In this document: piece after piece, positions 6,695-14,261 of the stretch
Position numbering within the stretch: position 1 is the first letter of the stretch
Layout of the letters: the number at the start of each line of letters is the position of its first letter
Source of the DNA: CAYOEZ01 sp964402955
Lineage (GTDB): Bacteria > Chloroflexota > DTOL01 > DAOUCN01
Reading direction: 5' to 3'
DNA length: 22,114 nucleotides
Assembly (NCBI GenBank): GCA_964402955.1
Contig: CAYOEZ010000059.1
Location: 1-22,114 of the forward strand
Program-made: the position numbers and the translations under genes
Notes under the pieces: model-generated
Database searches by the model: none
The model's input: only the letters and a program-made list of their open reading frames with translations
Told to the model about the DNA's origin: nothing

Positions 6695-8131
6695 TTACCT
6701 CTCCGTCCCTGTTTCCGGAGAGGAGGTGAGCGCCAATATCTCCCGCCCGACTTGGTTCACATCGCCTGCGCCCAGAGTAATCAGAACATCGCCTGGCAGC
6801 AGCAGCCCCTTCAGCATAGCGGCTGCCTCGTCAAGTCCGCCGGCATAGTGCACGCCGGGGTGTGTCATGGCTGACACCAGCTTCTGGCTGTGCATGCCCA
6901 GGGTGTCTGTCTCACGCGATGCATAGATATCACAAATGAGCACAATATCGGCGTCGCCAAAAGCCGATGCAAATTCGGGCAGCAGGTTCAGGAGCCGGCT
7001 GTACGTGTGCGGCTGGTGCACAGCAACGATCCTGCGCCCGGCATAGCGACTGCGGGCCGCTGCCAGCGTCGCCTTGATCTCCGTCGGATGATGAGCATAG
7101 TCATCAACGACCGTCACAATCTGCGCCTCGCCCTTTACCTCAAAGCGCCGCTCCGCGCCACGAAATTCTGCCAGCGCCCCCTGTGTGACCGCTACCGGCA
7201 CGCCGACTAGCTGGGCCACGGTGATGGCAGCCACGGCGTTCTGCACATTGTGCTGGCCGGGCACAATCAAATGGAAGCGTCCGACAAGGTCGCCGCCGTG
7301 GACGACGCTGAAGTCGAAACCGCCCGCGTCATTGACCGCCAGTTCCGTTGCCTGGTAGTCAAGATTATCACCCAGCCCGTACAGCAACGAATTGCCACGC
7401 ATCTTGTGCAATTCACGTAGACCGCCCAGCGAATCGAGCGAGCGAACCTCGCCCATCTGCCGCGCCAGCGCGTTGTCGCCGCAGGCTACCAGCCACCCAC
7501 CAGGCGTGATTCCCCTGACAAACTGCTCGAAGGCGTGGGTCAGGTTGCTCATGTTCTTGTAGAAGTCGAGATGATCGCCCTCGATGTTGGTAATGACGGC
7601 AATATGCGGCTTCAGTTGCAGGAAGCGCTCGTCGTATTCGTCAGCTTCGGCCACCAGATAGCGGCCGCGACCGAGTTTCCCGCTGACCCCAAGGTCACGC
7701 ACGATCCCGCCCACAACAAACGATGGATCCAGTCCTGCCCGCTCCAGGATCAGCGTGACCATGGCCGTGGTCGTCGTTTTGCCGTGCGTGCCGGCGATGG
7801 CGATGCCGGTGCGCTCGTCCATCAGTGCGCCGAGAAGCTGCGATCCCTTCACAACCGGCACGTTCGTCAGCCTGGCTTGCTGGATCTCCGGGTTGTCCTC
7901 ACGGGCGGCCGACGTGATGACGATGAGCTCTGCACCCGCGATATTCTCAGCACGATGGCCTTCGTAGATGGTTGCGCCCTGGGCGACCAGCCCGGCCGTC
8001 ACCGCCGACAGGTACAGGTCGGAGCCGCTCACCCGCTTGCCCATCGCCAGCAGAATGGCAGCCAGTGGGCTCATGCCCGAACCACCAATCCCGATGATGT
8101 GAACGTGTTGGGCTGATAGAAGACGCATCAT
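6695..8131 (-). CDS. murC: UDP-N-acetylmuramate--L-alanine ligase (MurC)
   Basis: MurC adds L-alanine to UDP-MurNAc with ATP, the first step of stem-peptide building. The 478-residue product has the N-terminal nucleotide-sugar fold (HIIGIGGSGMSPLA, residues 11-24), the P-loop GTHGKTTTT at 114-122, AEADEYDERFL, the NIEGDHLDFY segment, and the C-terminal motifs VDDYAHHPTEI and VHQPHTYSR. The ATG at 8131 overlaps the stop of the upstream membrane-protein gene as ATGA; the next in-frame ATG (8128) is equally possible. A longer frame upstream of this point has no Mur-like sequence and overlaps the neighbour, so it was not used. Confidence 0.97.
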   Translation of the reverse strand: MMRLLSAQHVHIIGIGGSGMSPLAAILLAMGKRVSGSDLYLSAVTAGLVAQGATIYEGHRAENIAGAELIVITSAAREDNPEIQQARLTNVPVVKGSQLLGALMDERTGIAIAGTHGKTTTTAMVTLILERAGLDPSFVVGGIVRDLGVSGKLGRGRYLVAEADEYDERFLQLKPHIAVITNIEGDHLDFYKNMSNLTHAFEQFVRGITPGGWLVACGDNALARQMGEVRSLDSLGGLRELHKMRGNSLLYGLGDNLDYQATELAVNDAGGFDFSVVHGGDLVGRFHLIVPGQHNVQNAVAAITVAQLVGVPVAVTQGALAEFRGAERRFEVKGEAQIVTVVDDYAHHPTEIKATLAAARSRYAGRRIVAVHQPHTYSRLLNLLPEFASAFGDADIVLICDIYASRETDTLGMHSQKLVSAMTHPGVHYAGGLDEAAAMLKGLLLPGDVLITLGAGDVNQVGREILALTSSPETGTER

Positions 8132-8718
8132 TTGGCTATCCGGAAGAGCAGCAATAGGAACAGCAGCCCGAGCAGCATGATGGGCTCGCTCAACACATTC
8201 AAGGGTAGGATCTTGATGATCGTCTGGGCCGTTGGCGAGAGCACGCCCACATTGGTGATACCCAGCGATGGCACATTGTAGCGGGCGCACTTGTCCAAGA
8301 AGAACCAGAGATTACCGGCAATGAGATATCCATTAACCAGACCGACGAAGAATCCGGCGACGCCGCCCGTCACGTGGCCAATTTTGACAGGAATCTCCAG
8401 GGTCTGTCCCTGATATCCCATGAACACGATCGCACCGAATGTCAGACTATAAAAGACAAATTGCTCTGGGGTTGGAGCAGCGCAGAAGGCGTCCACTCCT
8501 GCCGGCACTGAAAGCGCGGCAGGTATGCGAAATGACAGCGACAATTTGCTTGCCGTCTTATTCACGGTGTCAACAAGCAGGGGACCAAAGACGCGCACCG
8601 CGGTCATGGCCAGTACCGCTGCAATCGTGGTTCCCACTTCCTTGGAAAAACCACGAGCCAGTCCGGCCATCCCCCAGAGGAACACCATCATAAGGAAAAC
8701 GACTTCCAGGGGCAACAT
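8128..8718 (-). CDS. CvpA-like integral membrane protein of unknown function
   Basis: A 196-residue membrane protein with about four or five hydrophobic segments (roughly 3-20, 30-48, 88-103, 117-138 and 175-193). The N-terminus LEVVFLMMVFLWGMAGLARG followed by FSKEVGTTIAAVLA resembles the start of CvpA family proteins, in which a hydrophobic helix is followed by G..RGF..E. The remainder is divergent, with a Cys-containing loop (residues 79 and 144), so the family call is tentative. The ATG at 8718 is preceded by GAGGAG eight bases away. The stop overlaps the murC start (ATGA), implying translational coupling. Its place between murG and murC suggests a role at the cell envelope, but no function can be read from the sequence. 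Confidence 0.7.
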   Translation of the reverse strand: MLPLEVVFLMMVFLWGMAGLARGFSKEVGTTIAAVLAMTAVRVFGPLLVDTVNKTASKLSLSFRIPAALSVPAGVDAFCAAPTPEQFVFYSLTFGAIVFMGYQGQTLEIPVKIGHVTGGVAGFFVGLVNGYLIAGNLWFFLDKCARYNVPSLGITNVGVLSPTAQTIIKILPLNVLSEPIMLLGLLFLLLLFRIAK

Positions 8719-8769
8719 ACCCCGTCTCCTCAACGCTCTTGCCCAACAGCGGGTCTCTGCTTTTCGCCG

Positions 8770-9885
8770 CTAGCGCCGGGCAAGAGCCACGACTTCTTTC
8801 GCAATCACATCCGCCGCATTTCGCCGGGCAAGAGCTACCGACGCCTGCCGCATCGCCGCCAGAGTTGCCGGCTCGGCGACCCTATTGATGGTCTCCTCAA
8901 GCAGCGACCCTGAAAGCTCGCCATCCGCCAGCACGACCGCGGCGCCCTTTGACGCCAGGAAAGCTGCGTTACGTTCCTGATCGCGATGCCCTCCTGCGTA
9001 CGGAATCAGAACCGCAGCCAATCCTGCCGCCGGTATCTCGCCAAGCACGGACGCTCCCGCCCGGCACACGACCAGATCAGCAGCAGCAAACGCCCGGGCC
9101 ATGTCTTCGTGTAAGAAACCGTAGGGCCGGTAGCGGCGCTTCGACTCCGGGGCCAACTGGTCACGCAGCAAACGCATGGCGCCAGCTTCCTGCTGCCCCG
9201 TCACATGGATGATCTGGTACGTCAGCAGCAGGTGGGCCAGGGCATCGGCCAGAGCCACGTTGATGCTGTGCGCCCCGCGGCTTCCGCCCACGACAAGGAT
9301 CGTGCGTAGATCAGGATCCAGACCAAACGCATCGCGAGCCGCAGCTCGGTCCTGGCCAAACAACGCAGGCCGCACCGGGTAGCCCGACACGAACACCTTG
9401 CGCTCAGCAAAGTACGCCCGGCTCTCATCGGTGGTGACAGCCACCCGCCGCGCAAACGGCGTCAGAAAACGCACAGCCCACCCGGGCTGCATGTCGGGCA
9501 AGTAGACCAGCGAAGGCACCCGCAGCAGCCAGCCAGCAAGAACAGCAGGAACCGACACGTAGCCGCCGGTTGCCAGGATCACCTGCGGGCGCACCGAGCG
9601 GATCACACCAAGTGACTGCCAGAACCCGGCCAGCAGGCCAAAGACGCCACGGACGGCAGCCAGCGGGCCGACGCCGCGCAACCCGCCGCGCAGACCCACA
9701 CCACGGAAAGCGATGTCACTGCGGCGGACGATATCTCCTTCCATGCCGGAGATGCTCCCGACCCAGGTCAGCGCCAGGTCCTCGGCAGGATGGTCAGTCC
9801 GCTGTGCTTCTTTCAGAGCTTCCACGACGGACAGCGCCGGGTAGACGTGGCCCGCCGTCCCTCCTCCAGTTATCAACAGGCGCAT
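8770..9885 (-). CDS. murG: MurG: UDP-GlcNAc:lipid I N-acetylglucosaminyltransferase
   Basis: MurG transfers GlcNAc onto lipid I at the inner face of the membrane to form lipid II, the substrate flipped to FtsW/FtsI-type enzymes. The 371-residue GT28 protein has the N-terminal GGGTAGHVYPAL (7-18), the GGYVSVPAVLAGWLL segment, the linker VVGGSRGAHSIN, and the UDP-GlcNAc site with VCRAGASVLGEIPAAG, IPYAGGHRDQERNAAFL. The ATG at 9885 is preceded by GAGG with 7-base spacing. It lies inside the ftsW reading frame: the two genes overlap by 92 bases. A 38-codon upstream extension has no MurG-like content. Confidence 0.96.
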   Translation of the reverse strand: MRLLITGGGTAGHVYPALSVVEALKEAQRTDHPAEDLALTWVGSISGMEGDIVRRSDIAFRGVGLRGGLRGVGPLAAVRGVFGLLAGFWQSLGVIRSVRPQVILATGGYVSVPAVLAGWLLRVPSLVYLPDMQPGWAVRFLTPFARRVAVTTDESRAYFAERKVFVSGYPVRPALFGQDRAAARDAFGLDPDLRTILVVGGSRGAHSINVALADALAHLLLTYQIIHVTGQQEAGAMRLLRDQLAPESKRRYRPYGFLHEDMARAFAAADLVVCRAGASVLGEIPAAGLAAVLIPYAGGHRDQERNAAFLASKGAAVVLADGELSGSLLEETINRVAEPATLAAMRQASVALARRNAADVIAKEVVALARR

Positions 9886-10999
9886 GGGGTATCCTCTGTA
9901 ATGGTGCTCTGGTTCGCGACGTAGCTTCTTCCGTCTGCCGTGAGATGTTGAGTAGAATGCCACAGCCAAACATAGCAGCAACGAGGGAGGACCCTCCATA
10001 TGAAATGAGCGGCAGCGGCACTCCCGTGAATGGTATCAGCGCGACATTTCCACCCAGGTTGACGGACGCCTGGATGGCAATCCAGAAGGTAATGCCCAAC
10101 GCAACGAGCCGGCCAAACGATTCGGGCGTGTGCAACGCCGTGCGCAGGCCACGGTAGATGAAGAACGCAAAGAGAATCACGACCAACATGGTGCCGAACA
10201 GGCCGAACTCCTCACCGATGATCGCCAGAATACTATCGCTGAAGGGCGCATGCAGATCCCAGCGGAACCGGCTAGAGCCAACCCCCAGCCCCACGATACC
10301 GCCGGAACCCATGGCCGTGATGCCATGGCAGACCTGCAACAACTTCTCGCCAACGGCTTTGCAGGGATCCCAGAAGCTGCCAATCCGGTCGTGTTGATAA
10401 GGAAAAGCCGTCGCGTAGAAGACAATCCCTGCCACAGCGCCGGCCAACGTCGTCTGCAGCAGATCGGCGCCGGCTACAACGAAGAGGACGCCCGCAGTCG
10501 CCAGAATCACGATCGCGGTTCCTGCGTCCGGCTGGCGAAAGATCAGGCCTACGACGAGGCCAATCATCAACGCAAAGGGAAAGAGTCCGTAGCCGAGTGT
10601 CCGCACATCGTCGCCTTTGCGCGGCAACCATTCGGCGGCAAACAGAATGACCGCGATCTTGGCCGCCTCTGACGGCTGGAACGAACGGTTGCCCAGCCAA
10701 CGCTGCGCCCCTTCAGCAGTATTGCCGACAAAGTGCACAGCGAGAAGCAGAATGATGGCAAGCCCGAAGAAGATGTACGCGAATCTTCGCCACAGATGGT
10801 AGTCGATCATCGTGGCGATAATCAGAGCCACAGCGCCCACGACCATATTCTGCAACTGGTGGAAGAAGTAATAGGTTGGCTCGCGTCGCTCCGATATGCT
10901 CGAACTGAAAACCATCAGCAAGCCAACGACGCACAATGTGATGATGATGCCCAGCAGCGCAGTATCAGGCCCATGTGTTTCCGTCCGGCGCACGTTCAT
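9794..10999 (-). CDS. ftsW: FtsW: SEDS-family septal peptidoglycan polymerase
   Basis: FtsW polymerises glycan strands from lipid II at the septum with its partner transpeptidase FtsI. The 401-residue protein is a multi-pass SEDS membrane protein. Visible features are FQPSEAAKIAVILFAAEWL (107-125), RQPDAGTAIVI (155-165), HAPFSDSILAIIGEEFG (250-266, with the Asp region typical of the family) and GVPLPLISYGGSS (326-338). Residues after about 360 form a polar, Arg-rich tail encoded by DNA that also encodes the start of murG. The ATG at 10999 has GGAG six bases upstream and was preferred over an in-frame GTG twelve bases earlier. Confidence 0.95.
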   Translation of the reverse strand: MNVRRTETHGPDTALLGIIITLCVVGLLMVFSSSISERREPTYYFFHQLQNMVVGAVALIIATMIDYHLWRRFAYIFFGLAIILLLAVHFVGNTAEGAQRWLGNRSFQPSEAAKIAVILFAAEWLPRKGDDVRTLGYGLFPFALMIGLVVGLIFRQPDAGTAIVILATAGVLFVVAGADLLQTTLAGAVAGIVFYATAFPYQHDRIGSFWDPCKAVGEKLLQVCHGITAMGSGGIVGLGVGSSRFRWDLHAPFSDSILAIIGEEFGLFGTMLVVILFAFFIYRGLRTALHTPESFGRLVALGITFWIAIQASVNLGGNVALIPFTGVPLPLISYGGSSLVAAMFGCGILLNISRQTEEATSRTRAPLQRIPHAPVDNWRRDGGPRLPGAVRRGSSERSTAD

Positions 11000-11030
11000 A
11001 GCTCTCTCCACTCCCGCTCGGCTTCAACGT

Positions 11031-12419
11031 TTATGTCAACGATTGCACCGCTTGCTTGTACTTCTCTCCCCGGTCAAACTCGTTGGCGAACATTCCAAAG
11101 CTGGCGCACCCCGGTGAGAGCACAACGACGTCGCCTGCGACAGCCAACTCATACGCCTTCTGCACCGCGTTGGTAATGTCATCGTAGCGACCGGCGATCT
11201 GAGTCCCCCCTGCCGCTTCAACCGCTTGCGCCAGCTTGTCCGTGGCCGTTCCCTCGAGCAGCACCAGCGCCTTGACCCGCCCGCTGATTGCCCGGCCCAA
11301 CTCGGAAAAATCGAGGTTCTTGTCTGCACCGCCGCCAAGCAGCACCACCGGCCCGCCAAACGCCCTGAGAGCCGCCATCGTTGCCGCCGGCGCGGTGGCG
11401 GCGCTGTCGTTGTACATCTTAATGCCTGCGATCTCTCGCACGTACTCCAGCCGGTGCTCAGCGCCGGCGAACTGTTGGACGCCCGTGCGCATGATCTCCG
11501 GATCAGCGCCCCAGGCGATGGCAGCGGCGCAAGCAGCCAGAACATTCTCGACATTGTGCTCGCCCGGTACCTGGATGTCCGTGCGATCACACAGAAGCTC
11601 GTGGCGTCCCCGCCAGTTCATCACGATCTGTGATCCGTCGAGAAAGACGCCATCAACGGGCTGCCGCCGGCTGAACCAGGCTACCTGTCCCCTGCCCTCT
11701 CCCACAAAGCCGGCAACGATCGCATCATCCCGGTTCAGAACTGCCACGTCGTCAATCGTCTGCCAACGCACAACCATCGCCTTCGCCTGCGCATAGGCAG
11801 CAAAACTGGGGTAACGGTTCAAGTGATCTTCAGAAATGTTCGTTATGACCCCAACATGGGGACTGAGTCGGTGCGGTTCCAATCCTTCAAGCTGCCAACT
11901 GCTCAATTCCAACACAACCGGCGTTGTGGCCGTGATGGTGGGCAACAATTCCAGAGCCGACACCTGCAAGTTGCCTGCCACCACCGTGTCCGGAGCGATC
12001 TGGCGCAAGATGGCGCCGGTGAGCAGCGTCGTGGTCGTCTTTCCCTTTGTGCCTGTGATACCGATGACCGGCGCCGCACAGAGCTTGAAAAACAGCCCCA
12101 TCTCCATCTCAATCTGTATACCGCGTGCCCGAGCGGCTGCCAGAAACGGGGACTCTGCGGGCACGGCCGGGTTGCGTATGACCATGTCGACACCCGTCAG
12201 GTCGTCGAGGCGATGCTCGCCCAGAACATATCGAACGGGCAAACCACGCAATGCCTCGAGCGACGGCGCAAGCTGTTGCGGTGTTCTCAGGTCAGTAACG
12301 GTCACCTGTGCGCCATGCTTGACGAGAAACTTCGTCACCCCCAGCCCGCCGCCATGCACACCCAACCCGACAACCAGAACCCGTTTTCCGTCCAGACTCG
12401 CCGCTCTCGCGCCTGTCAT
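11031..12419 (-). CDS. murD: UDP-N-acetylmuramoyl-L-alanine--D-glutamate ligase (MurD)
   Basis: MurD adds D-glutamate to UDP-MurNAc-L-Ala with ATP. The 462-residue protein has the N-terminal Rossmann-like region (VLVVGLGVHGGGLG, 14-27), the P-loop GTKGKTTTT at 123-131, LELSSWQLEGL, NISEDHLNRYP, a central GEHNVENVLAA motif, YNDSAATAPAATMAAL, and the C-terminal LSPGCASFGMFANEFDRGE. The ATG at 12419 overlaps the TGA of the upstream winged-helix gene (ATGA), which implies translational coupling to that regulator. In a classic dcw cluster mraY precedes murD; here the small regulator does. A 31-base gap separates it from ftsW. Confidence 0.96.
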   Translation of the reverse strand: MTGARAASLDGKRVLVVGLGVHGGGLGVTKFLVKHGAQVTVTDLRTPQQLAPSLEALRGLPVRYVLGEHRLDDLTGVDMVIRNPAVPAESPFLAAARARGIQIEMEMGLFFKLCAAPVIGITGTKGKTTTTLLTGAILRQIAPDTVVAGNLQVSALELLPTITATTPVVLELSSWQLEGLEPHRLSPHVGVITNISEDHLNRYPSFAAYAQAKAMVVRWQTIDDVAVLNRDDAIVAGFVGEGRGQVAWFSRRQPVDGVFLDGSQIVMNWRGRHELLCDRTDIQVPGEHNVENVLAACAAAIAWGADPEIMRTGVQQFAGAEHRLEYVREIAGIKMYNDSAATAPAATMAALRAFGGPVVLLGGGADKNLDFSELGRAISGRVKALVLLEGTATDKLAQAVEAAGGTQIAGRYDDITNAVQKAYELAVAGDVVVLSPGCASFGMFANEFDRGEKYKQAVQSLT

Positions 12420-12736
12420 TGCATCGCCTTCATCACTACCATCTGTGCGCTACTGGCGCTTGCTTCCGCCGTCTTGGCGACGATGCTTTTCATTTCCTGA
12501 AACAAGTAATGGTCTCGATTGGCCCGATAAAACTTGGCATTGGCCCGCCTGTGGCTGATCACGAGATCAAGCTCTTCCAGGTTATCCAGCTCTCGCTGCA
12601 CGCTGCCGATGACTTCGCCGGTCGTCCGTGACAGCTCACGCATGTAGTACTCTCGTTCTGGATCTGCAAAAAGGGTGACAACCAATTGCGCCCGAGCGCG
12701 TGACGAGAATAGTCTGTGCAGGATCGTTTTTGCCAT
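12416..12736 (-). CDS. Small winged helix-turn-helix transcriptional regulator (ArsR-like)
   Basis: A 106-residue protein whose central part is a winged HTH: residues about 30-75 run YYMRELSRTTGEVIGSVQRE for the HTH, then the wing LDLVISHRRANAKFYRANRD. This matches ArsR-like DNA-binding domains often seen fused to, or beside, small nucleotidyltransferase domains. Here there is no fusion, only a short helical tail (KSIVAKTAEASASSAQMVVM). The ATG at 12736 has GAGAGG eight bases upstream. The gene lies between murF and murD, has its own promoter (12767-12795), and its stop overlaps the murD start. Control of the downstream mur/fts genes or of itself is an inference from position. Confidence 0.85.
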   Translation of the reverse strand: MAKTILHRLFSSRARAQLVVTLFADPEREYYMRELSRTTGEVIGSVQRELDNLEELDLVISHRRANAKFYRANRDHYLFQEMKSIVAKTAEASASSAQMVVMKAMQ

Positions 12737-12766
12737 TGTCCAGCCTCTCTTGTGCAACAGGATACG

Positions 12767-12795
12767 ATTGTATGCTCACGTGATGCAGTGTTCAA
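12767..12795 (-). promoter_or_regulatory. Internal dcw promoter before the wHTH gene and murD, with TCACGTGA palindrome
   Basis: On the minus strand TTGAAC (12795-12790) lies 17 bases from TACAAT (12772-12767), with the predicted start near 12760 and about 24 nt of leader. The spacer holds an 8-bp perfect palindrome TCACGTGA (12776-12783) flanked by TGC and GCA, with one extra base on one side. A protein bound there would sit between the -35 and -10 boxes, so it is a good candidate operator, perhaps for the adjacent wHTH protein. Confidence 0.6.
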
Positions 12796-12836
12796 GTACC
12801 GTTGTCGGCGCTTGTGCCGCTGCCCCTCCAGCAGAA

Positions 12837-14258
12837 TCAGCGTAGAGCGCGTACGATTTCTTCCATCTTCATGCCACGCGATCCCTTCAACAAGACGTAA
12901 TCGCCTGCCTGCGTCAAACGCCGCAGAATCTCCACAGCCTCGGCGTTGCTGCCAGCAAAAAAGACCTGCTCTCCTGGCATGCCCTGGCGAAGAGCCTCCT
13001 CGCCGATTAGTCGTCCGCGCTGTCCAACCGCGACAAGCCCCTGAGCTACCCGCGCCACACGCTGCCCAACGAGGCGGTGTCCCTCGTCTTCATACGCCCC
13101 CAACTCAAGCATGTCGCCAAGAACGGCAACATGCCGCCCCCCAAGCTCAGCCAGTAGATCGAGCGCCGCCAGACAACTGGCCGGACTTGAGTTGTACGTA
13201 TCATCAACGAGCGTTGCGCCGTTGGCCGCTGCCACCACGACCAGGCGCAACTGCTGGGGCACGCTGCTCATCCCTACTGCGATCTCTTTCCAGGTCAGGC
13301 CCATGACCAGGCCCGCCGCTGCCGCTGCCAACGCTGTCTGCACACTGTGCCTGCCCAGCAGATCTGTGCGAATTGCGTGGCTCTCTCCACCATAGTGTAG
13401 CCTGAAGCCGATGCCATCCAGTCCCCGGCTTTCCACATCGCTCGCCCACAGGTCCAGACCGGGCGTCACACCAAAGGTGAAAACATGTGCCTGCGTCTTG
13501 TCTGCCATGGCCCGCACCAGCGGGTCGTCGCCATTGAGCAGCGCCACGCCATTGGCCGGCAGCGCCTGCACCAGTTCCGACTTGGCGGCGGCGATCGCCT
13601 CAATGCTTCCCAGCCGCTCCAGGTGCACCGGGCCAACGTTGGTCACCACACCACAGCGTGGGCGGGCCAGCCGGCACAGGTGAGCGATCTCGCCCGTTGT
13701 GTACATGCCCATCTCAAGCACGGCCTTCTCATGCTCCGGCGCCAACCGCAGCAGGGTAAACTCCATGCCTGTCGTCGTGTTCAGGCTGCGCTCGCTCTTG
13801 AGCACAGTGTAGCGCTGGCTGAGAACAGCAGCGATCAGTTCTTTGGTCGTTGTCTTTCCAACCGATCCAGTGACGCCCATCACGTCAACGGTCAATTGCG
13901 CCCGCCACCAGAAAGCGATCTGCTCCAATGCCTGATCACTGTCGCCGACCAGAATGTAGACTACAGCGCCGGTACCGGGCAGACCGGCGACAAGCGCAGG
14001 CCCCTGGCGACAATCCACCACCCACAGCGGCTTCGGCGCATCCACAATGCGCTCAGCCAGTACGGCTGCTGCACCGCGTTTCACTGCCTCGGCAACAAAC
14101 GCATGGCCGTCCATAGCCTCGCCCCGGCGCGCCACAAACAAATCGCCGGGCTGAACCTCACGCGAATCCTGCGTCAGATGTGCAAAGACCCGGCCGAGTG
14201 GCCAAGCGTCCGCTGTCGGCGCTCCGATCCCGGCCAGGATATGCATCAGAGTGATCAT
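12837..14258 (-). CDS. murF: UDP-N-acetylmuramoyl-tripeptide--D-alanyl-D-alanine ligase (MurF)
   Basis: MurF attaches D-Ala-D-Ala to the UDP-MurNAc tripeptide, completing the pentapeptide precursor. The 473-residue protein has the MurF N-terminal domain (DSREVQPGDLFVARRG, 31-46; DGHAFVAEAVKRGA), the P-loop GSVGKTTTKE at 131-140, the DDTYNSSPASCLAALDLL segment, VLGDMLELGAYEDEGHR, and the C-terminal KGSRGMKMEEIV. Two features differ from common MurFs: an extra stretch at about 83-105 before the ATPase domain, and NTTTGMEFTLL (160-170) where N.EIG.PLTLL is usual. The ATG at 14258 lies three bases after the ftsI stop. No murE is found beside it. Confidence 0.9.
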   Translation of the reverse strand: MITLMHILAGIGAPTADAWPLGRVFAHLTQDSREVQPGDLFVARRGEAMDGHAFVAEAVKRGAAAVLAERIVDAPKPLWVVDCRQGPALVAGLPGTGAVVYILVGDSDQALEQIAFWWRAQLTVDVMGVTGSVGKTTTKELIAAVLSQRYTVLKSERSLNTTTGMEFTLLRLAPEHEKAVLEMGMYTTGEIAHLCRLARPRCGVVTNVGPVHLERLGSIEAIAAAKSELVQALPANGVALLNGDDPLVRAMADKTQAHVFTFGVTPGLDLWASDVESRGLDGIGFRLHYGGESHAIRTDLLGRHSVQTALAAAAAGLVMGLTWKEIAVGMSSVPQQLRLVVVAAANGATLVDDTYNSSPASCLAALDLLAELGGRHVAVLGDMLELGAYEDEGHRLVGQRVARVAQGLVAVGQRGRLIGEEALRQGMPGEQVFFAGSNAEAVEILRRLTQAGDYVLLKGSRGMKMEEIVRALR

Positions 14259-14261
14259 GGT

